Positions 45,446 through 59,800 of a stretch of 64,000 nucleotides of DNA are shown piece by piece; position 1 is the stretch's first letter; each line of letters starts with the position of its first letter. Under the pieces are notes generated by a model. The model saw only the letters and a program-made list of their open reading frames with translations. It was not told the origin of the DNA and ran no database searches. Location of the stretch: assembly GCA_020086605.1 (NCBI GenBank), contig JACBWW010000012.1, positions 12,686,458 through 12,750,457 of the forward strand. The letters run 5' to 3'. The DNA comes from Lanius collurio. Lineage: Eukaryota; Chordata; Aves; Passeriformes; Laniidae. Both the position numbers and the translations under genes were made by a program.

Positions 45446-48400
45446 GCATCTGCCAACCCAAGGAGCTTTAAAATGTCCTTTAAAGCACAGCTGTTGCATA
45501 GCAGTGGCTCTTACTGCATGAACAGTCATTTATCTGTGACAGATAGAGGAAACAGCAATAACCTAGATGGATATAAGATGGTTCAGATCAAGTAACAGGA
45601 GGGTGTGAGCAACTTCCTCAGTTCTGAACTCTTTTTTTCCCTCTGAATCTATTGCGTTCTCCTTTGAAGTTGCTTGATATAAAAGTACAGTTCTGCTTAA
45701 AAAGGAACCTTGCTGAAATTACGCTGTCTCTTCCTCACTTTCTGTTTCAAATGCTCAAAAAAAGTTTGAAAGCAAAAAGATACTTTTTTGTTTGTTTGTT
45801 TTCCTGGCAGTCCACAAATCTTCTCTGAACTCTGAAGCTCAAGGTATAGTAATTTCTTCCTTCTCTCCTCCTCCTTTTCCATCTTTACCATTTACTGATT
45901 TGAAGGTATTAGCACTGAGTAGCCTTACTAATGCCTTGCTTATGGTGCCCTTTGCACCAGCATGGCAAACCTATGTGATAATCCCATTGGTATACTGCAT
46001 TTATGTACTGTGGAGTAATCTGCAGTATTATGTTTCTGTGTTGCTTGGTTGGTAGCTGTAATGTTGAGTTGCAGTTTATTAGCCCTGGACTAGAGGTCCT
46101 TTCCTTGAGAAGGACCAGCTAAGTCTCTCAGAGGCATCTGGCAAGTTGTATGTCAATGACTGCTTTTGTTTTTCAGCCAATGATAAATACACACACATGC
46201 AAACTCATTTGGCTGCGGTCTGCCTGATATTAAGTTGCAGATTGTATCTGGCCCTTGGGCCAGGAGTTCCTTGTTCTTGTATTAGACAGTGTCTAATAGT
46301 AGTTGAAAGAGAGAATTTTTAGAAATCATTTTGGAAGTGACTCTGGAGAGACAATGAATGTAAATCCTTGCAGACTCACAAAGATTGCAGTCAGAATACT
46401 GAGTGAAACTCAAAGTGCAACATAGCGGTTCCTCCCTCATCACAGGCTTCAAAGATTTAGTATTCAAAAGAATGTAGGAAAGTGGGTCACTTCTGTACAT
46501 TTTAGAAGAGATCTGAGGTTACCAACTTTCTTGCTTTCGTTGTGTAGAAACTCTGAGTCTGGATTAGCAGGAGTCTTGAACAGGATTTTCCTCTGCATTT
46601 AACATGAAAATCTAATAAATGTCATTTAACTCAGTGAGTGAAATTCTGTCACCATTGAAATGGATGTCAAAATTTCCACTGTCTTTTGTGGGAATAGGAT
46701 ATCACCCTATAAGCATAAAACCAAAGTAAAATCTCTAGGTTTTTGATGCAGTTATTTCTATCAGTACACACTTGTAAGACTTTTTGAATATGTTGTTTTA
46801 AAAAAAGCAGTTTAGTTTACTTACTCAGAAGTAATTTTTCTGCCTTTTAGAAATGGCTAAAAGTTGCTTTTCACGAAGAGCATAATTTAGCATGCCACCT
46901 TAAAAGATCTGAAGGTAACAAGGAAGTGGTATTAATTACCATAAAAGAAAAACATACTATCTTTCCTTCAAGAGGTTTGGATTTCTATAACTTGTCCCCC
47001 CCCACCCTTGTTTTTGGTGAGAGTTTATGTGACAATTTTATAGTCCCTGAATAGTTTTTGCAGTTTATGGGGTAGTATTTTATAACTGCATTCTGTAAGC
47101 AGTGTTGTCTTTTGGAATGGCCATGAAATGTTATAGTAGAGATTTCAAAATGACAGGGTCTTGGCATAGGTTTCTGCAGGGAGGAAAAATGACTTTGGAC
47201 TGGATGGCCCCACAACTGCCTGGCTTTGTAGGCTGATGGGTCTGTTTCATCAGGTGGGAATTAGTACGTGTAAGAAGTGCCAGAAACAGGCTCAGTGTGA
47301 AAGTCCAGGTAGCATCTCCAGCACAAGGAAGTAGCAGATATCTCAGTGAACTTATGGAGATGCCATTTTGTTATACTTTCTTAGATTTGGGACCTTCCTA
47401 AGCCAAAAAGTCCAGTAATAGAGTGGGGCTGAGGAGGGGAAGCAACATCTGGTTTCTCTTTCTCTGTGACAAGGCTGTGAAAGAAGGCTTCCTTTATCTA
47501 TTTTTTCGTAACACCTGTGCTCAGTAATTGCCCTGCTAGAAACTAGAACAACCTGACACTATTTTTACGCAGAGCACGAAGGTAGTTAATATGTAAGTTG
47601 TATGCAAGAAGATCTGACTGGGAGGAAGCTGAAGGAAAAGCAGAAAGTTAAAGAGGGTGTAAGATAAAAGAGACGCATGGCTTTTTGCTGTATTTTATTC
47701 TTAATTACTCTTTCAGATACTTCTCCCTTCCAGCATCTCAACATGCTAGCTAAATTTATTTTACCCTATGTGAATGCCCACTAAGTTTGAGGTACATTTC
47801 TTTTCTATATACACCTGTTTCTCTGAACAACCCCAGGCCAACATTTTGTGTTAGTGTAGAATTTGCCCAAGAAAATAAAGTAAGCTTTGGCAAGGAAAAA
47901 ATAGGAATTTAATGGTATAATAGCAGTGTAAGTTTAAAGGCATAAATTGATGGTTCACATAAAGATTATAAGACATTTTGGTTGCAGGCTGTTAGCCATG
48001 CTACCAGTACATTAGAGAAGCCTAGCTTGCAGTTGTCAGCATTCCAGAATTTCACCCACTAAGTCATTAATTTGTTCTCATGTCTGGAAGATTTAGCATG
48101 CCACTGTAGTTTCTTGCATAATCATTTTATTATGTTAAAAAAAAAAAAAAATTAGCTCAAATGGGTTCTGATAATAGGATCGCCAAATACATGAGACTCT
48201 ATTTCTTCTGTTGAATGCCAAAATCAATTATAGTTTGGTTTGTATGTTCAGCTGGTTTAAAGGCAAAAATTGCATGCAGATTTGAAAGCCTACTGAAAAA
48301 ACAAAGTGAAAAATATCATAAATTGAAAAATACAGGCACCTTGTTTTCTATGCTTGTCTGGAATGGAACATAAAAGAAATCATTGCTGATTGTCATATGA

Positions 48401-48768
48401 AAAGACAGACCCTGCTGTATTATCTCATAAAATATGTTTTTCCAGTTTCCAGGAAGAACAGACTAGGACATTTAAACACCTCAGATAGACTTCTGAGAGG
48501 TTGGCTTAAAGTTACTGAACATGTGGTGTTTTGGGTAAACAGAGAGCCACTGAAAAGATATTTGAAATCTTTTAGAATATAAACGCCAATCAAATTCCCA
48601 CCAGAATCTGACACTGTTGCATGGAGTTAGATCATGTAACCACTGCTAAACCAGATCTAAAAAAAGAATCAACTAGCCAGAGCTAATTCTCTGGGTTCCT
48701 TCTACAGTCAAGGAGTTAAGGAGGGAAATTCATTGCACTTAATTTAGAAGCCTGGGTTGGAATTAAAT

Positions 48769-48792
48769 GAATCTTCAGCTGCCTGAAGATTC
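48769..48792. repeat. Perfect 10-bp hairpin with tetraloop
   Basis: GAATCTTCAG (48769-48778), loop CTGC, CTGAAGATTC (48783-48792). The short loop makes it a stable fold in DNA or RNA. The pairing does not extend far enough outward for a typical microRNA precursor. Confidence 0.85.
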
Positions 48793-51700
48793 TGATTATG
48801 ATGGGAATTAGCTGACTAGCCTAGGATATATGCTCTAACTCTGAAATAAAGTGAGTTAGGTGAGATGAATCCTCTCCCAAAGATATTACTTTCCTGCAAT
48901 ATGGTCTGGGTGGAATTGTAGTCAAAGCAGCATTTGTGATGATTGACAATTGTGACCTAGTGTGAACTGTGAAGAAAAATCTTCAGGAAAAGTGGGAAAA
49001 ATACAAGACAGGGAATAGACTCTGATGGTTTTCCAGGGAGCCAAGCAATTGAAGCATCTGAAAACTGCTGGAGAAGTTTGTGTGTTGGAACTGCCAGACA
49101 GCAATTAAGCTCAGCAGCACGAGCTGTTTGTTGTCAAGACTGAAGCATATGAGTTGAGTACACCCTGTTCTGGAGGGAGTTCATAGGCTGGCTGTTTTTC
49201 TTTTGTTGAAAAAAATCCCAAGATGAAGAAAATACCCAGAGTTTGTGCTTTCCTTTCTTCTTTGTGACTGTTTCTAAGGGTTTGGAGGAGCTGGGATTCC
49301 ACTCGAAGTGGTTTAAGGGTGGGCTGATCTGTGCTATAAGGCTGCATTGGCAGCAGTGGCTGACATTAGTCCTATTAAAGAAGTGTTCTCACCAACTGCA
49401 GTGGCAGCAGATTTAGGCCTGTATTGAAGTTCACTGTTGACAGAAATTAAGACAACAGTAATGGATGTTCTGTTTTCTGGAGTGTTCAGAAAGACATGAT
49501 ATGGAGAGGAGAAGGAAACCCAAAATATTATCAATATTTAGCATATCTTGCCCTTTTCCCCCTTCAAAACTAGCTGTTTCTAGTAGTGACTTGCACATAG
49601 GAGTTTTTCAGATAGAGGGATGAATGCTTGTGGGTTTTAAAACCTTCTCTTATCATCAGGCTTACAGAAAACAAATTCTCATTTAAGACAATTTCTATGC
49701 TATGCATCCATACAGGCACAATGGCAATGTATCAAATTAGATTATTTTTCTATGCCTCTCTCTTTCAAGTCTTCAGAATTTGATGCATATCAGCAATTTG
49801 GAGAAGATTTATGAGAGAGGAAGAACCTGAGGAAAAAATAGTTGATGTGCCTCAGATTATGAAGAGTGTCTAAAAAGTATTTCCATTATGTATATAATGT
49901 AAAATGTTTTTCCTTTTCATTTATCACCTTCCTTAAAAAACAATAATCCAATCAGGACTAATAGTTTTTTTTTTTATGTCACTGGTTTGGCAATGCCTAC
50001 CACAATGCCTAACTCCTTGTTTCTTTCTGAGATGACTGAGGAAATGGCAAAAAGCCAAGATCAGAAGCAACCAATCTCAGCAAGTGTGTTAGACCCTCTC
50101 AATTGGACTTTGGACTAGAATACAGCAGAGATTACTTTTGTGTTGCTGATGGATGATTTCTTAGTAATAGCTCATAGACAGATTTATTTCTGGCCTGTCT
50201 AGAAGATTTGACATTGTGAATAACGCATTGCAGCTGATATGGCTTGAAGATCTTGTGAAGATGTAAGCAAATGATATGGATTGTATCCAGCTGCAGTGAC
50301 TGAACTGTAATGCATAACTACAACTCTTCTCCTGGTATTCTTTGTTCAAAGCCTGCAAAATGCTGTCCTCACTCCTGTCTTGGTATAAACACTAAGAGAA
50401 AATTAACTGTTCCTTAGCACGTATAAGCATCTGTCCTGTGTATTCAACTCAGAAAATAGAAAACTTCTGACTATTCCTGTAACTAAGTTGGAAAAACAAA
50501 ACAAAACTAAACTAAACTTCACTGAAAAGCTTTGGGCTAAAACCAGGCTCTGGCAAAATAAAAGGAGAGAGGAAAAGCTAACATTTTGAAGGCTAGATAA
50601 TGTATAACATCATCAGTTACCCATGAAACTATTCCAAATTCCAGGTACTCTTCAAATAGGGTCTTCACTTTTTTCCCTTAGATTATGGATGATCGAGTAG
50701 TGGTGACTTCCAAAATGTTTCCTCCCTCCTCTTAGCAGATGGTCTGTGGACCAATAATATTTTGATAGTGTTGCCACATATCTTAGCTCAGGTTATATTC
50801 TATTTTGGAATTGAAAATCTGGTCTCCAGAATGTCAAACTACCTTTTCAAGTTCTCTGAGTAAAGGTTGGTCATCACGATTATGGTCTGCTCACCTTCTT
50901 AGTTTCTCCTAAGTATGGGATTAGGTGGTAAATGGAGCTAAGGGGAGGAATCTTCCATTCTTTTTGTTACTAAAACCTACCACAGCATCAAGCATTCACC
51001 CATGGGGAGAAATGAATTTGGAGACAAAATATTCAGATGTCCAGCTCCTTGTTTCATAATTGTCTCTTAGAGATCAGGCTTATTATAAATTGTTTTGAAA
51101 CTGATTTGAATAATCCACCTATCCTTAACAATAATTCACCTAGGAAGAGGCCAAAGTTGTCCTTAACCAAGGAAGAGAGGAAGAGAGACTCATGAAACTG
51201 CAAATGTGGGCAGATATGCAGATTTACAGTACAGGTCATAAAGATTATTTGGGCCAGTATAATGCCCAGACTCTGGGTGGCATCACTTTGTTATCCTATG
51301 TGGGCTGTAAGGCTTATTTGTCCTGTGCTCATCCTCCTCTTTCCAAACCAGGTGCTTAGCTGCATGCAGTTTTGCAATTTATTGTCTTCAGAGAAAGTTC
51401 CATCATAACAATGTTTGTAACAGTATCTGGATGGGGTAGAATGCCCCAAACATCAAAAAAAAAAATCCTGTTGGCTTCATCAGAACTAAGGTTGCATGTG
51501 AAATTGCAGTTTTATCCAATGGATCACTGTTTCTCCATTCCTTCATAACATTTCAGAAGATTATATACTCCAAGGAACACTTTTTTACCTGTTGCCTAAA
51601 TGCATTTTTCACAGTAAAGATCAGAAGATCATGTAAAGGTGTGGTTGTAGTTTGCAGTGACAATTTATTAGTGCTATCATTCATATTATATTTCCTTGCC

Positions 51701-54700
51701 ATACCCTCATGGCATGGAGCGATGCTATCAAAGCGTAACAGATTCAACTAAGCAAACATTTTGAATACATTTGGGTAATTTTAAAAGCTAACTGCATGGT
51801 TATACTATGAATTCTAAGTGAGTCTGAGACTGAAACCCTTGCCTGAGATTAATGAAAGGGGCTTGCCTTCCTCCCTCCCCTCTGCTTAGTTTTGGCCCCT
51901 GTAGTTTAGTATTTGGTCTGGTATAAAAAGACAAATGTTGAAGAGCATGAAAAACCAATAAACTAGGTTATATTAATCCTAAACTGTAATGGAATGAAAG
52001 CAAACAAGGGCTGGTTCAAAATTGTGTTGATTTTGTGAATGGGTTTAACTGGAAGGTAGCTTATTTTTTTGCCCTTCTGGCATGATTCGCTGTAAAAAAA
52101 GAAAGTATTTACTAGGGGACTAAAATGAAATGTCCCTCATGTAGCAGTGTAGCAGCTATATTTTTTTCACTCTTGCATGATCTTTGCCCTACATTGTTCC
52201 TCTTGCTGAAACATAGATTTCCCAGGAGCAATGTGCAAAGTTTCCCTCCTCTTGCACAAAACCTAAGCCTTTTTTCAATAATCTTGAGATTTTATCCAGT
52301 GATATATAAGGAATGATTTCTATTACCACCAAATCATCGAAGAGAACCATTGTGAAAAACTTCAAAGCCCAGGGTGAGCTTTTCAAAGGTATGTGCTTTT
52401 ATAGGGAGTTGGATTCATATCATCTCATGATGTGTCTTTGAAACTGTCCCCCATTTGATTAAGACCATGTGTGAGACTGTGTGCCTAATTTGTGAGTAGT
52501 CATAATGATGGTGCAGTAATGGGCATGCAACTGAGCCTGCGTTTTGTTCATAACTCCAAGTGCCTTTAGCTGAATTTTCAAAGAGGCTGAATTCTCACAT
52601 CTCTTACTACTTCAGTGGAGCTGTAGGTGCTCAGGGACTGAAAATCAAGCTACTGGCATACTGAAAAATTAAAGCTGAGGTATGAATGAGTCAATCAAAT
52701 ATCTACTGTTCATTCGTAAGTCAGACTTATGAACTGAGTCTTTCTGAATTTAATGGAGGCTGCTGCCTTCGTCTTTCAGGAGACTTTCAGTTCAAGAATT
52801 CCCTCTTTTTGTCACCTCACCACCCAAACTTTAGCCTTACCTAAGTGGTATTGTCTATTCACAGGACACTGCCCTATTTTATTTATTGGTTTGGGTATCT
52901 GGTAACTACAGAGCTTGGTTGATGTGCTATTTTTTTATCTTCATACTGTACGTCTGCATGCAACACTTTTGATTTAGGGTTTTCTTTTTGGATGCTCTGT
53001 TGACTGAGCCATAATCAATCGCATCCCTAAGACTGATATTCACTTTTAATACACAGAAACAAAAACAAATAAAACTTTGTATCAGATATTGTGAATATTC
53101 ATACATGTTCACACTTACGCATAAGAATAACTCCATTAACTTATTTGACATACTGGCATGTATGGTTAAAGAGTTACTTTCATGCTTGCAGGGAAAGGCA
53201 TTTTCTTTGGGTTTTTTTTCTACAGTTTCAACCTTTATAAATCATGTTATACTTCAAAAATATCATGATGTTGGCTGAAAAAAAATGGGGCTTTAAAAAA
53301 ATTGTTCATTCTTTTTACTTGCCTTCTGGTTTTTGATCTTTTATCTTCAGCTTGGAGATGTTTTCAAAACTCCTCTTTTCAACAATGAAGGCTAAGAGCA
53401 TCTGGGTTTTTATTTTAAAAGAAAAATGAAATCCTTACATAAACATATCATTGAAAGAGCCGGGCTTTAAAAAAACCCACCAAATCAAAAGACACGAAAT
53501 AAAATTATGAATCAGGGGTAGAGGAGCCTTAGAGAGTGCGACCTGTAAACATAAAAGAATATCTTTTTATCAGTTCAAAGCTTAGAGGCACTGAAGTAAA
53601 GACCCTTGAAAGCATATGAGTTTTTGAGACAATGGAGTTCCAGGAGTCTTTCTGCCTTGCAATGCTTAATTTAGTCCCACTGTCGAACAAGTCTGAACTT
53701 CTCTTGGCCAAGAACTTAATGTCTGGATTCTTGCAGGCACTTAAGGGTTATTGATGAGTAGGTGGAGGAATTCTGTGTTGCTTGGTTATATATGTTGGCA
53801 TTTTTCACTGCAATAGCTGTAGCTGTTTGCAACGCTGTCTGTAACCACCTCACTCGAGGATGAATTTTCCTGCCCTGCCATTGCCTTTGATTGTTGTAAA
53901 GCACCCATCGACTGTGAAGAAAACAGCAGTGCTTAAGTGTAGTCTATTCAAGTATATTCAAAATAAGTTATTTTTAGCATGATTGTTAATATGAAATGTT
54001 CCACCAACCAGCTGGAATTATGCAAATCCTAGCACATGCGTTCCTCACTAATCTGCACTCTTGGATGTACTCTTTACATTCATTTCATTTTATGAATGTC
54101 TTTCCAGCATACTTCTCTACAATAGGAGATTGAAAAGCCTGCAATTTTCTTCTCGCCTGATTCTCCCATTGGGTGTTGTTAGTATTCGAAAAAATAAATT
54201 GATGTCTTTTTTTTTTAGTCCAGATTGAGGAACAAATCAACCTGCCAGCACAGATGAGTGGGGAGAAAAAGGAAGGCTCACAAACTGCAAAATCTGAGTT
54301 CTTTAAGTGATTCTTTGGTGACTCACTGTTTGCAGTGGAGACACAAATTAGGGTAGTCTTGGAAAGAGCTCTGAAAGTCTGAGAAGTTTTTCAATAATTT
54401 AACTTCGAGCCAAAAGGCTCATAACCTCTGTCACCTTCACTAGTGTAATCACCAAAATATCATGTGTTTTGGGACGATTTGTAGATGCAAAGGAAAGGAA
54501 GAAGTGATGGGTCTGCAGTGTTGGTCTGTTTTATATGTGCTGTGTTTGTGGATTAGGAGGACATGGCCATGGCCTTTGCCATCCTCATCATCCCAGCATT
54601 CTTGCTGTAGAGATAGTGCACAGCCTCTGTTACACATTTCTCCTTCCTGCCTGGGGCACTTGGCCTGTTTTAGGGAGCTTGTGTGTGTCTCCAGGTCCTC

Positions 54701-56205
54701 ATGTGCCTTTGCATCCCTGTTGATCTGTGGCCTTCAGTGACTTCTGGCGTTGTCATAAGCACAGCTGTGGGAAGGGTTTCCGTGGGGCCCGAGCCCACCT
54801 GCTGCTGGGACAGTTATCAGTTCCCTGCACTCTAGCAAGCTTCCTGAGGAGCTGAAGGATTTGTCCCAGAGGTGAGCAGCCTTGTTCCCTGGTTTGAATT
54901 CCCATGGTTAAATGATGTTCTAAATCTCTGTTATATCTTCACCTTGTAAGTTGTCTGTTTTAAAGCTTTCTTAGAAAACTCATTCAATTTTAAAAAAAAA
55001 TTTATTTACACCTCTAGTTCACCTTGTCTTCCTATAAAGGTCTTTTCAAAGCTGGTAACTTCGATAACTTGTTGTGTCTCTGCATTTTTGCTGAACTTGT
55101 GATTTCCAGATTGAATTGGTACAAGGTTTATTTGCTGCTGCTGTTTTAGTTTTCCGCAATGGAAGATAAAACACACTGCATGATAGGATTTTTCAGTTTC
55201 TGACTAACATAATAAACCAGCTCCAATTGCTCCTAATCAAAAGCTGGTGATGCACTTCATATTAGCCCTTCTGTGGCTAACATTAGCCCCCCCTGTGTGC
55301 TTGCAGACTGCCTAGCACCTCTGGGTCCTACACACAAATTCTGATGGATACTGGGATTTTTCATTGCAAGATTCTTAACTTGCCTGAGGTTATGTCTTTC
55401 GTTAAGCAAGAAGGGACATTCAGAGTTGTCACTGTGTGCAAGAGGTTTCTCACTTTTCTGACAAAAACGAACTTGCAGTTTTGGTGGCTTAGACACACAG
55501 TCTTCCGTATTGACCTAGAATTCCAAGGAGTGATAGGGGTTTATTTCTTAATTGCTTCAGTCAGTCCTGCTTCCCACCTGCTAGTTTACTCTTCTTGTTT
55601 TGATCCATTTAGGACCTGACCCTGATCTATGATTACTGTTCTCTTAAACAAATGGAATCTTCATTGAGCAACTATTCAAAGGCGGCAAAAAGGAAGGGAA
55701 GATCACTGTTAACCAGTTTGAAAACTTCCCTAAAACTGACCTTTATTTTGCTAGTTCAGTATTTATCAGTCTTTTGTAAACATTATGCATGGGCAGCTCA
55801 GTCTTACCTAATTCAAATGAAATTGTTTAATTGAGACTTACTGATAAGTTGACAAGAGGACATCTTAATGCTGATTTTAAGTATTCTGGCACTGGAACTA
55901 TTTCCTCTGGTGCAATGGTTAACCATAACTGTTAACCCCATAGGCTAATAATATAATACCATGATTGTTTTACAACCACAACTAATTTTTTTTTTATTCA
56001 TTCCTTTTACCAAGGAGTTTGCATCATAAAACAATCTGTCCTCTTAATTTGATATGGTTCCCGGTTTCCTAATGTTTTGATAAAGTTACAAGATGTTGTT
56101 CAGAGTTATGGGTGTTCACATGACCTCTGTTTCATTCTGAATAGCTCTTGATTTAAGTGATGTTGCTCTGAATAGCTTTCAGACTTTCCTAGACCCAGAG
56201 TTTAA

Positions 56206-56247
56206 CTAATTATGCCATAATTAAGAGTATCATATGGGCATAATTAG
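56206..56247. repeat. 11-bp perfect inverted repeat, 20-nt spacer
   Basis: CTAATTATGCC (56206-56216) and GGCATAATTAG (56237-56247). Each arm carries a TAATTA homeodomain core, so it may be paired homeodomain sites and not a structural hairpin. Confidence 0.8.
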
Positions 56248-56787
56248 GTGTATCAAACTCCAAATGAGTTGTGTGAAACAAAAAGGTGTATCAGATGATA
56301 TCTGAACTGTAGGAATTTAGTCAGTTCAAACATAGTGAAGTGAATGAAAGAATGGCAATTGAATTTAGATAGATTTCTAAAACACTTCTGTCTCCCTTAG
56401 GTCAATCTTCTGCTTTGGATCCCTTCATCAAATTCTGTGGGAAATAAGTAATTTTTTACCTGTATCCATTTAATGGCTGATACTGTGGAGTCCATGTCAT
56501 TGATTAGAGCTTCTGTGTGGTATTGCTGTGCAAATGATAAATACCTCACACAAAGCATGGGCAAGATGTATTGGGAATAGTGTAAAACTGGCAGCAGTAC
56601 CTCTTTGCTGGCACTGATGTAATATTATACATTGTTTTTCACAAAGACACCTTCTGATAGCTATCTTAAATAATTTTAATAGACAGCTTAAAAATCTGCA
56701 AGATTAATACTTTAGCATTTACTGATCAGGGCTGTAACTTCTCACTCAACTGGTACCGGATTTCTGTTTTTTCTGGGTGCATTCCAG

Positions 56788-56832
56788 TGGTAGTGATTTC
56801 CTCTGCGGGGTTTATATCATCCTTGTAGTAAG
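56788..56832 (+). other. Candidate 45-bp exon, unsupported by homology
   Basis: It is preceded by a strong pyrimidine tract (ttctgttttttctgggtgcattccag) and followed by AAG|gtaagtg. One frame is open. A 101-codon minus-strand frame overlaps it, and I recognise neither product. Treat it as a splice-site coincidence unless expression data show otherwise. Confidence 0.15.
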
Positions 56833-59800
56833 GTAAGTGCTGAGTGGCCAAAAGCATACACTTTTCAAAACAGGAGTACAACTTGTCCAGCATAAACCAA
56901 GATTCAGCAAGACTCCTGCCTGGTATAATCTTTCTATATGGAGAAAATTCCTCCATGTGGGAAAAGCTTTTTTCATAACAATCTCCTACAGAGCATAATT
57001 TTTTTTTATTGAGTGGGTAAAATAGGAGCATAGCTCTTTTAGGAAACTTCCTAATTCAAGGACTTGAGTTGCCACAGATTAATCATATATGATAAAAGAA
57101 TATTTCCTATTGTCTTATTCCATCTGTAATATGTAAGCAGTCTTAAAAAGAAGCAGCAGCACACGGGACTCTTTACAAGTCAAGACAGATTCAGCAAATC
57201 TGACAGTAGGACTAGAGAGATGAAATATGTTTCTAAAACATATTTTACTGATGGCGAGAAATTTTCAGACAGTGAGAAGTGGTGGCTAAGAGTAAAATGA
57301 TGAAAAGAAAAAGAGAGGAGGAAAGAAGGAGATTGAGGAGGGATCCTCTTTGAAACATCCCTCATTTCACTTTGCATAGTGTGCACACATCCCTTTTCTT
57401 CATCCTCTTTGCAATGTCTGAAGCAGAGAAGACTTCCTAAAAAAGAAAGCAATGCCCTCACCCTTTCACACAGGCTGCAGCCTGTAGGATCTAAAGGGCC
57501 CAGTGACCTCTGCACCCCTCTGGCCTGCACACCTTCCCCCAAAGAGCGGGCCCATGCTCCCAGCCCGGGTAGGGAGCTGTAGGGCACTGGGCAACTCAGC
57601 GCTCCAGGCCTCTCTACTGTATGCAACTTTTCTAAGGACTTGCTCTTTTCCCACACCATTTTTGTTGCTGCTGTTGTACATAGAATGAGTATCAAAGGCT
57701 TTAGATGCCTTTAAAATGCAATTCAAATACTCTAAAAGAAAGTCTGGTACAGTCATGAATTAGAATTTAAATCCATTTCAATAGACAAGACTCTGGGCAA
57801 TTACCAATTCGGTTTCAATACGAAGCAAAATGGATGCTGAGACATTTAGAGGCAGTGAAGGAAAGCAATACCGTTTTGCCACGGGGTCAAGTAGAAATAA
57901 AACTGTTTGCCTCTGTCTTAAGAAATGTTGACAGATTTCAACACCCCTAGGGAAGGAGTGGTAGACGATGGATATAGCAGAAAGAAACTTGTCTTAAGCA
58001 ATAAGTTGGAGCCTACCAAAAAGTGGTTGCCTAGTGATGGTGCTTTGTGAGATCCAACAAAATTATGCTGGGAACTTTAGAAGTGAATTGATGCAGTCTC
58101 CAAAGAGAGGAGGTTTTCAGTTGCAGGCAGCTTTTTACAATGTGTCTGTCTGTGACTGGATTGATGTTTAGAGATGGAAGGCCAACTTCATACCATCAGA
58201 TACTTATTCAAATCCAGACAGCACCAGAAGAAGCGAATAACTTTGTTTTTAAGTGGATCTGCTTTTCTATAGAAGGTTGTTTTGACACTCATGCTTTTGA
58301 TGGATCCCTGGTCCCTAGCATTTGTTGTCGTCCCTTACCTGTACAATTTATTCTATCTTTTCATTGCCACAGCTGTGCTTGTTGGCACCAGTTTTTATTT
58401 AGAAAGTGGGAAAATGGAAGGGTCCGTGGCTGAACCCGCTCCTTCTGTTCCTTTATTCCCCCACGTGGAAGCAGAGACAAAATTAAATTGCAGAGCATCA
58501 GAATTGCTGAAGAGCAAAGTGCTAAGGCAAGATTATAATTGATACAGAACAAAGTTACCGTATGGTGGAGTGATGTTATGCCAAATATTTTTGCAGCCTT
58601 TCTAAAAGTGGGAGCATAACTTTGCAAACAACTAGGAAGTGCCTACAAATTGCCTGATGTGAATTGCTTTTCTTCATTTAGCAATTTTTAGGAGAACTCC
58701 TCAATTTTAGCAGTTAATTTGATATAATGCAATTGATGTAAATCATGTAGTTAGTTTGATTTATGTCATCTGTGCCAGCAAAAATTTGTTTATAAACCAA
58801 GCCCGAAGTGTCTTTCTTAACACCAAAAGTACTTTTCTGACAACTGCTGCTGTGAAGTAGAATACATATTGCCAGGCAAACAACATTTCAATTGTATTTT
58901 TGATTTCTTTATGGGTTGGGATAGGGAAAAGACTTGAATTATTAATTACCGAACTGTGACATTTTGTGGTAATTTCTCAACAGATTTTGAATTTCATTTT
59001 CAGAAAAAAAAAAAGCTATTATGTTCAAAAGACATTTGGAGAAATAGAATGGTGTTTTCTCACTAATGTATTTCCAGTAAACATGGAGATTTAATGATTT
59101 TCAGAGATCTATAATTGTATGCTGACAGTTCCTTCACTGAGGGAAGACCACTCTACTGAGGAACAATTGTCCCACATGTGGATGATTCAGAATTCCTTTT
59201 GCAAGAGATCTTGTGGCTTCTGTGGGCATTTATTATAGCATTTTAAAATATCATGTACCAGTCTTAAGGCAGTGACATTCACTGGATGATTCTTCTCTCT
59301 CAGGATTCTCTTTCATTGAATCTGTATCAATTTCTCCGGAATCAGTGAAATTGCACTGGTATAAAACTGCTGTAAGAGTAAAACCAGATTAGATGCATGC
59401 AGTTATTTTTACATTATGCCTCTCCATTGTCATCAGCAAAGGCACACTATATATTTAAATGTTTTAAAAGTATTTGAAAAAGAATGTCTGTTTTTTTGAT
59501 CCAGAATGCTTTGGATAACACATCTAGTAGGTGTTAGTTCAAGAATCTCTGAAAACAAGTGTGTGAACAAACAGCTTAGGGTTCCTGCTCCCTACTGCAC
59601 GTATCTAGGTCTTTTGAGGGGCTCCAATAGCAGCAACATGCAGTATGCTCCCAGTCACACCTCTCCTTTCCATATGCACAAAGCTGCCATATGTTTCTTC
59701 AGTTTCTCTCTCAGCTTCGCTGTTCTTGTTCCTGTTAACTGCAGAGCCTGGAAGCTAGATGTGATTTGCCTCTGGAGCAGGGCAGAAGTAGTAAATGTGA

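Noticed and set aside
45261..45529. Frames rich in Leu-Ser-Phe-Pro or Lys-Gly-Glu-Arg
   Set aside because: Translations of the TTTCC microsatellite.
46885..48104. Shared 14-mer ATTTAGCATGCCAC at 46885 and 48091
   Set aside because: A match of this length is expected by chance and does not extend into the flanks.
54837..54871. 35-bp splice-bounded segment encoding a KLPEELKDLSQ-like peptide
   Set aside because: The acceptor is weak, and the frame meets stops close by on both sides outside the segment; no partner exon was found.
56726..57031. 101-codon minus-strand frame with natural-looking composition
   Set aside because: No recognisable family and a length within chance; only the overlapping plus-strand splice-like pair was worth listing.
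58282..58542. 86-codon frame with a strongly hydrophobic, membrane-like segment
   Set aside because: T-rich DNA gives hydrophobic residues by composition; there is no second exon, signal context or homology.
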